Part shown: positions 4,195 to 7,030 of the stretch, piece after piece
Layout of the letters: each line of letters opens with the position of its first letter
Numbering within the stretch: the stretch's first letter is position 1
Source: JAQGJA01 sp965651535
GTDB taxonomy: Bacteria > Pseudomonadota > Alphaproteobacteria > Micavibrionales > SZUA-601
Reading direction: 5' to 3'
Length of the DNA stretch: 7,030 nt
Assembly (NCBI GenBank): GCA_965651535.1
Contig: CBFGSX010000074.1
Coordinates: 1 to 7,030 of the forward strand
Made by a program: the position numbers and the translations under genes
Notes under the pieces: generated by a model
Database searches by the model: none
Seen by the model: only the letters and a program-made list of their open reading frames with translations
Told to the model about the DNA's origin: nothing

Positions 4195-5854
4195 GATCGC
4201 AGGCGATCATTTCGGCCATCAAAAGCGCGAACTGAATCCCGTGCGAGCCCAGCGCTCCCAGTACATATTCACCGTCGTTGATTTTTCCGCATAGCGGAAA
4301 GCGGTCGCGCGAGGCCGTTCGTATTTGCGCCCATTCTTCGGCGATTGGCGCGTCGATTTTTTGCCCGAGGATTTTTTCGGCGGCTTCGATATTGCTTTGC
4401 GTGTCTTGCGCCTTGATTTCGGGATTGTCGTTGTTCTGCTCGAAACTCGCGCCCAAAGCCCATAAATCGTTGGTCGGCGCGATATAATGCCCGAACATGA
4501 CGGGGCATCTCAAGGCCTGCGGCGCGCGGATATACGTTACCTGTCCGCGCACGGCTTGCAGGGGAAATTTCTCGCGCAAGGCAAGCCCGGTTGCGAATAT
4601 TGCAATATCGGATGGATGCTCGCTTTCGCAAGCATTGCGGGATAACGCGTAACCCTTGCGCAAGCGAGAGTGCAGCAATGAAGAAACAAACTTCTTCGTA
4701 TTTACCGTTACCGCGTCCGCGTAGAACAACCCGTCATGGCCGAGCGCGACGCCGCAGATCTTTTCCGTGTCGGCGGCAGGTATCCATTGCATATGCGGTT
4801 CCAGCCATGCGTTGCGTTCAAGAAAATTGCGCAGCCGCGTTTCTTTTTCCGCGTCATGCGCCAAATGCAACGCGCCGCACGGGTTGAAATCGCATTCGGG
4901 CGTATCGGATAAAATATGCCGTGCGAAACTGAAAGCGGCGGCTCCCGCATCGTTGCGCGGATTGTCCTGCGCCTCGAGTTTCGGATTGAGCAGCCCGAGG
5001 CGGTTCGACGATGCGCCGCTTGCCGCGCCGTTGGGATCGATGATATTTGTTTCGACGCCGCGCCGCGTGAGACAATGATGCAGCGCCGCGCCGCCGAGGC
5101 CCGCGCCGTAAATCGTCACGGCTAACGTAGGTTTTTCCGTGCGTTTTTTATCCGAGCGGAAAACGCCGGTGATGCGGTGGCGTTTATGGCCGTGGCCTTC
5201 GGCGCGTGCTATTTTGAACCCGACATCTTCCAAAGCGCGCCGCACTTCTCCCGCGGCGGTAAAGCTGCCCAGCGTGGTGCCGTCGACGCTCAGCCGCGCC
5301 ATCTGCGCGAATAATTCGCCGCGCCACATTTCGACGTTTTTTGCGGGCGAAAACCCGTCCAAAAACCACGCGTCAATCTCGGTATCCAATTCTTCCAGCC
5401 CGCGCAAGGCCTCGTCGAAAATCAAAGTCAACGTCACGCGCGGCGTGACATGGCGGCGGTGAAAGCCGGGAATGCGCAGCGGATAAACTTCAAGCATCCG
5501 GTCGATGTATTTTTTACCGATCGCGCCGCGCCAATTCCCCAGCGCGCGCGTCAGATCGTCCTTGTGCAAAGGGAATTGCTCGACGGAAATGAAATCGAGG
5601 CGTTGGCCGTCTTGGGCCGTTTCCTCGAACATCTTCCACGCCGCCAGAAAATTCAGCCCCGTGCCGAAACCCGTCTCGGCGACGGTGAATTGCCGCCGCC
5701 TGCGCCAGTTTTCGGGCAGGGTGTTGCCGCCCAGAAACACGGTTTGCGTTTCGGCCAGCCCGTCGGCGCGGGAGAAGTAAACATCGCCGAAACCTTGGGA
5801 AAACGGCACGTTTCCGTCCTGCCAGACAAGGGATGGATTCCCGATGCGGCTCAT
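4118..5854 (-). CDS. mnmC: Bifunctional tRNA 5-methylaminomethyl-2-thiouridine synthesis protein MnmC
   Basis: Cytoplasmic enzyme completing mnm5s2U at wobble position 34 of certain tRNAs after MnmE/MnmG. The C-terminal FAD domain removes the carboxymethyl group (cmnm5 to nm5), and the N-terminal domain methylates nm5 with S-adenosylmethionine. The protein has 578 residues. The N-terminal methyltransferase (about 1-235) shows the SAM motif AETGFGTGLNF (59-69) and the family signature WFLDGFSPAKNVEMW (163-177). The FAD domain begins with the dinucleotide motif IYGAGLGG (248-255), followed by GAASGASSNRLGLLNPKL. It is shorter than E. coli MnmC (about 670 residues), but both domains are present and uninterrupted. 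GGAG lies about 7 nt before the start codon. It is divergent from ung with 17 nt between start codons and overlaps the small cysteine protein gene at its 3' end. Confidence 0.95.
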   Translation of the reverse strand: MSRIGNPSLVWQDGNVPFSQGFGDVYFSRADGLAETQTVFLGGNTLPENWRRRRQFTVAETGFGTGLNFLAAWKMFEETAQDGQRLDFISVEQFPLHKDDLTRALGNWRGAIGKKYIDRMLEVYPLRIPGFHRRHVTPRVTLTLIFDEALRGLEELDTEIDAWFLDGFSPAKNVEMWRGELFAQMARLSVDGTTLGSFTAAGEVRRALEDVGFKIARAEGHGHKRHRITGVFRSDKKRTEKPTLAVTIYGAGLGGAALHHCLTRRGVETNIIDPNGAASGASSNRLGLLNPKLEAQDNPRNDAGAAAFSFARHILSDTPECDFNPCGALHLAHDAEKETRLRNFLERNAWLEPHMQWIPAADTEKICGVALGHDGLFYADAVTVNTKKFVSSLLHSRLRKGYALSRNACESEHPSDIAIFATGLALREKFPLQAVRGQVTYIRAPQALRCPVMFGHYIAPTNDLWALGASFEQNNDNPEIKAQDTQSNIEAAEKILGQKIDAPIAEEWAQIRTASRDRFPLCGKINDGEYVLGALGSHGIQFALLMAEMIACDLTGAPRPVGRAAAQALSVARFARTS

Positions 5855-5871
5855 GGCATACTCCGCGCAGC

Positions 5872-6591
5872 ATGAGCCAGACTGCCGCCAAAATCGACAC
5901 GCCGGACGCCGCTTCGGTGAAGCTGCATCCCGAATGGCTGGCGGTCGTGGGCGACGAGTTTCATAAGCCCTACATGACCCAATTAAAAGCCTTTCTGCAA
6001 CAGGAAAAAGCGGCGGGGAAGGTGGTCTATCCCAAGGGCGCGGAGATTTTCAACGCGCTGGACACCACGCCGTTCTCCAGCGTCAAGGTCGTCATTCTGG
6101 GGCAAGACCCGTATCACGGCCCCGATCAGGCCCACGGGCTGTGCTTTTCCGTGCGCCGCGGCATCGACAAGCCTCCCAGCCTTGTGAATATCTATAAAGA
6201 GATCGAAGATGATTGCGGCATAAAAATGCCCGCCCATGGTGATCTGACCGGATGGGCGAAACAGGGCGTGTTGCTGTTGAACGCGACTCTGACGGTGCGG
6301 CAATTCAATGCCGGGTCGCATCAGGGCAAAGGCTGGGAAGAATTTACCGATGCGGCAATCCGTGCTGTCAACGACCGCCACGAAAATATCGTCTTCATGC
6401 TGTGGGGCTCTTACGCGCAGAAAAAAGGCGCGTTCATCGACCGCAAGAAACATCTGGTGCTGCAAGCGCCGCACCCGTCGCCTTTGTCTTCCTATCGCGG
6501 GTTTTTCGGCTGCAAGCATTTTTCACAGGCCAACAAATATTTGATCGCGCAAGGTCGCGCACCGATCGCATGGGAGAATCTTGATGTCTAG
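5872..6591 (+). CDS. ung: Uracil-DNA glycosylase, family 1
   Basis: Base-excision repair enzyme that removes uracil from DNA, arising from cytosine deamination or dUTP misincorporation. The product has 239 residues (E. coli Ung has 229). Motif GQDPYHG (77-83) holds the catalytic Asp79, LLLNATLTV (134-142) the uracil-recognising Asn137, and HPSPLSSYRG (201-210) the catalytic His201; all match family 1. FFGCKHF follows, as in E. coli. ATG 5872 is chosen because ATG 5833 lies inside mnmC on the other strand, has no properly spaced ribosome site, and would add 13 unfamiliar residues. The ribosome site before 5872 is weak. The promoter must lie within the mnmC 5' region. The end overlaps the next gene by 8 nt, so the two are probably co-transcribed. 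Confidence 0.96.
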   Translation: MSQTAAKIDTPDAASVKLHPEWLAVVGDEFHKPYMTQLKAFLQQEKAAGKVVYPKGAEIFNALDTTPFSSVKVVILGQDPYHGPDQAHGLCFSVRRGIDKPPSLVNIYKEIEDDCGIKMPAHGDLTGWAKQGVLLLNATLTVRQFNAGSHQGKGWEEFTDAAIRAVNDRHENIVFMLWGSYAQKKGAFIDRKKHLVLQAPHPSPLSSYRGFFGCKHFSQANKYLIAQGRAPIAWENLDV

Positions 6592-7030
6592 AAAACTGAT
6601 TGCTTTCGATTTCGACGGGACGCTGGTGGACTCGCACACGACCTATACCGAGGCGTTGAAGGAATTTTCCGAAAGTCGTGGCCTGCCGTGGGATACCGAT
6701 AAGATGGCCATCGGCTATATCGATCCGCTGAAATACGATCTGGGATGGGGCGTTCCGCTCGAGGCACAGCCCGCGATTTTCGACGAGATGAATGATTTTT
6801 ATTTCGGCGAGCAGAACAATAAGGGACGATTTTTGCCGACGGTATTCGACGGCACCGAAGACGTTCTGGCGGCGTTGAGCGAATCCTATGAGCTGGCGAT
6901 CGTGACGGCGCGCGAGCGAAAATCCCTGTTGATGGTGCTGGAGCGTTACGGTCTGACGCGTTATTTCCCGCATTACCGCAGTTTTTGCTGCGCCAAGGAA
7001 CGCGGCTATGCGATCAAGCCCGCGCCGGAT
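6584..7030 (+). CDS. HAD-superfamily hydrolase, phosphoglycolate-phosphatase-like, 3' end cut by the window
   Basis: The first 149 codons are present and the frame is open to the end. HAD motif I is AFDFDGTLVDS, with nucleophile Asp9 and acid Asp11. A cap region follows (about 18-85). Motif II is in LAIVTARER, with the threonine in the expected place, and the motif III lysine is probably in AIKPAPD at the window edge. Motif IV lies outside. The pattern is that of the Gph/phosphoglycolate phosphatase-like group of small-molecule phosphatases, but the substrate cannot be read from the sequence. GGGAGA (6572-6577) lies 6 nt before ATG 6584, and the start overlaps the ung stop (ATGTCTAG), suggesting coupled translation. 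Confidence 0.88.
   Translation, partial: MSRKLIAFDFDGTLVDSHTTYTEALKEFSESRGLPWDTDKMAIGYIDPLKYDLGWGVPLEAQPAIFDEMNDFYFGEQNNKGRFLPTVFDGTEDVLAALSESYELAIVTARERKSLLMVLERYGLTRYFPHYRSFCCAKERGYAIKPAPD

Noticed and set aside
4163..4208. Hairpins cgtcc/ggacg (4167-4180) and gatcgc-ag-gcgatc (4195-4208) as terminators for the small gene
   Set aside because: The first lies in coding sequence with no T tract, and the second has a 2-nt loop and no T tract. Neither meets intrinsic terminator criteria on either strand.
5833..5871. Earlier ung start at ATG 5833
   Set aside because: It would extend into mnmC and add 13 residues with no family resemblance. The purine run directly abuts the ATG, leaving no proper ribosome-site spacing.

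Overview
This window most likely comes from the chromosome of an alphaproteobacterium. The coding sequence is GC-rich, and PanD, a fused MnmC and Ung appear in ordinary bacterial forms. The spacers hold several palindromic repeat families of the kind scattered through alphaproteobacterial and environmental genomes. The assignment rests on general resemblance, because no rRNA or other marker is present.

Layout. The left edge (1-363) is the end of panD, aspartate 1-decarboxylase. Positions 364-1017 contain no gene. Their first half is a cluster of nested inverted repeats (372-726), and their second half is AT-rich and leads into a good sigma70-type promoter (959-987). That promoter serves a small exported alanine-rich protein of unknown function (1018-1419), which is closed by a clear intrinsic terminator (1446-1474).

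The centre of interest is a five-gene same-strand operon at 1517-3804. It encodes an exported protein that may be a small outer-membrane barrel, a periplasmic MerP-like HMA metal-binding protein, a MerT-like membrane protein with paired cysteines, a MauE/DoxX-like membrane protein with a CxC motif, and a CsoR-family repressor. The repressor has the Cys-His-Cys ligand pattern of Cu(I) sensors. The promoter (TTGACA, then TATGAT) has a 17-nt CsoR-type operator, ATACCCTATGGGGGTAT, between and overlapping its elements. The simplest reading is a copper-responsive, self-regulated envelope metal-handling operon that uses mercury-type transport parts without merR or merA. A palindromic repeat lies between the promoter and the signal peptide of the first gene, so its true start codon is uncertain.

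After the operon come a double-hairpin repeat (3848-3918) and a perfect 9-1-9 Fur-box palindrome (3962-3980). The Fur box overlaps a promoter for a 63-residue protein with four cysteines (4003-4194), which suggests an iron-regulated small protein. Copper-type and iron-type regulation therefore sit side by side.

The right part is housekeeping. mnmC (tRNA wobble uridine modification) is on the minus strand and overlaps the end of the small Cys protein gene tail to tail. ung (uracil-DNA glycosylase) is divergent from it, with only 17 nt between the start codons. An HAD-family phosphatase gene overlaps the end of ung by 8 nt and runs off the window.
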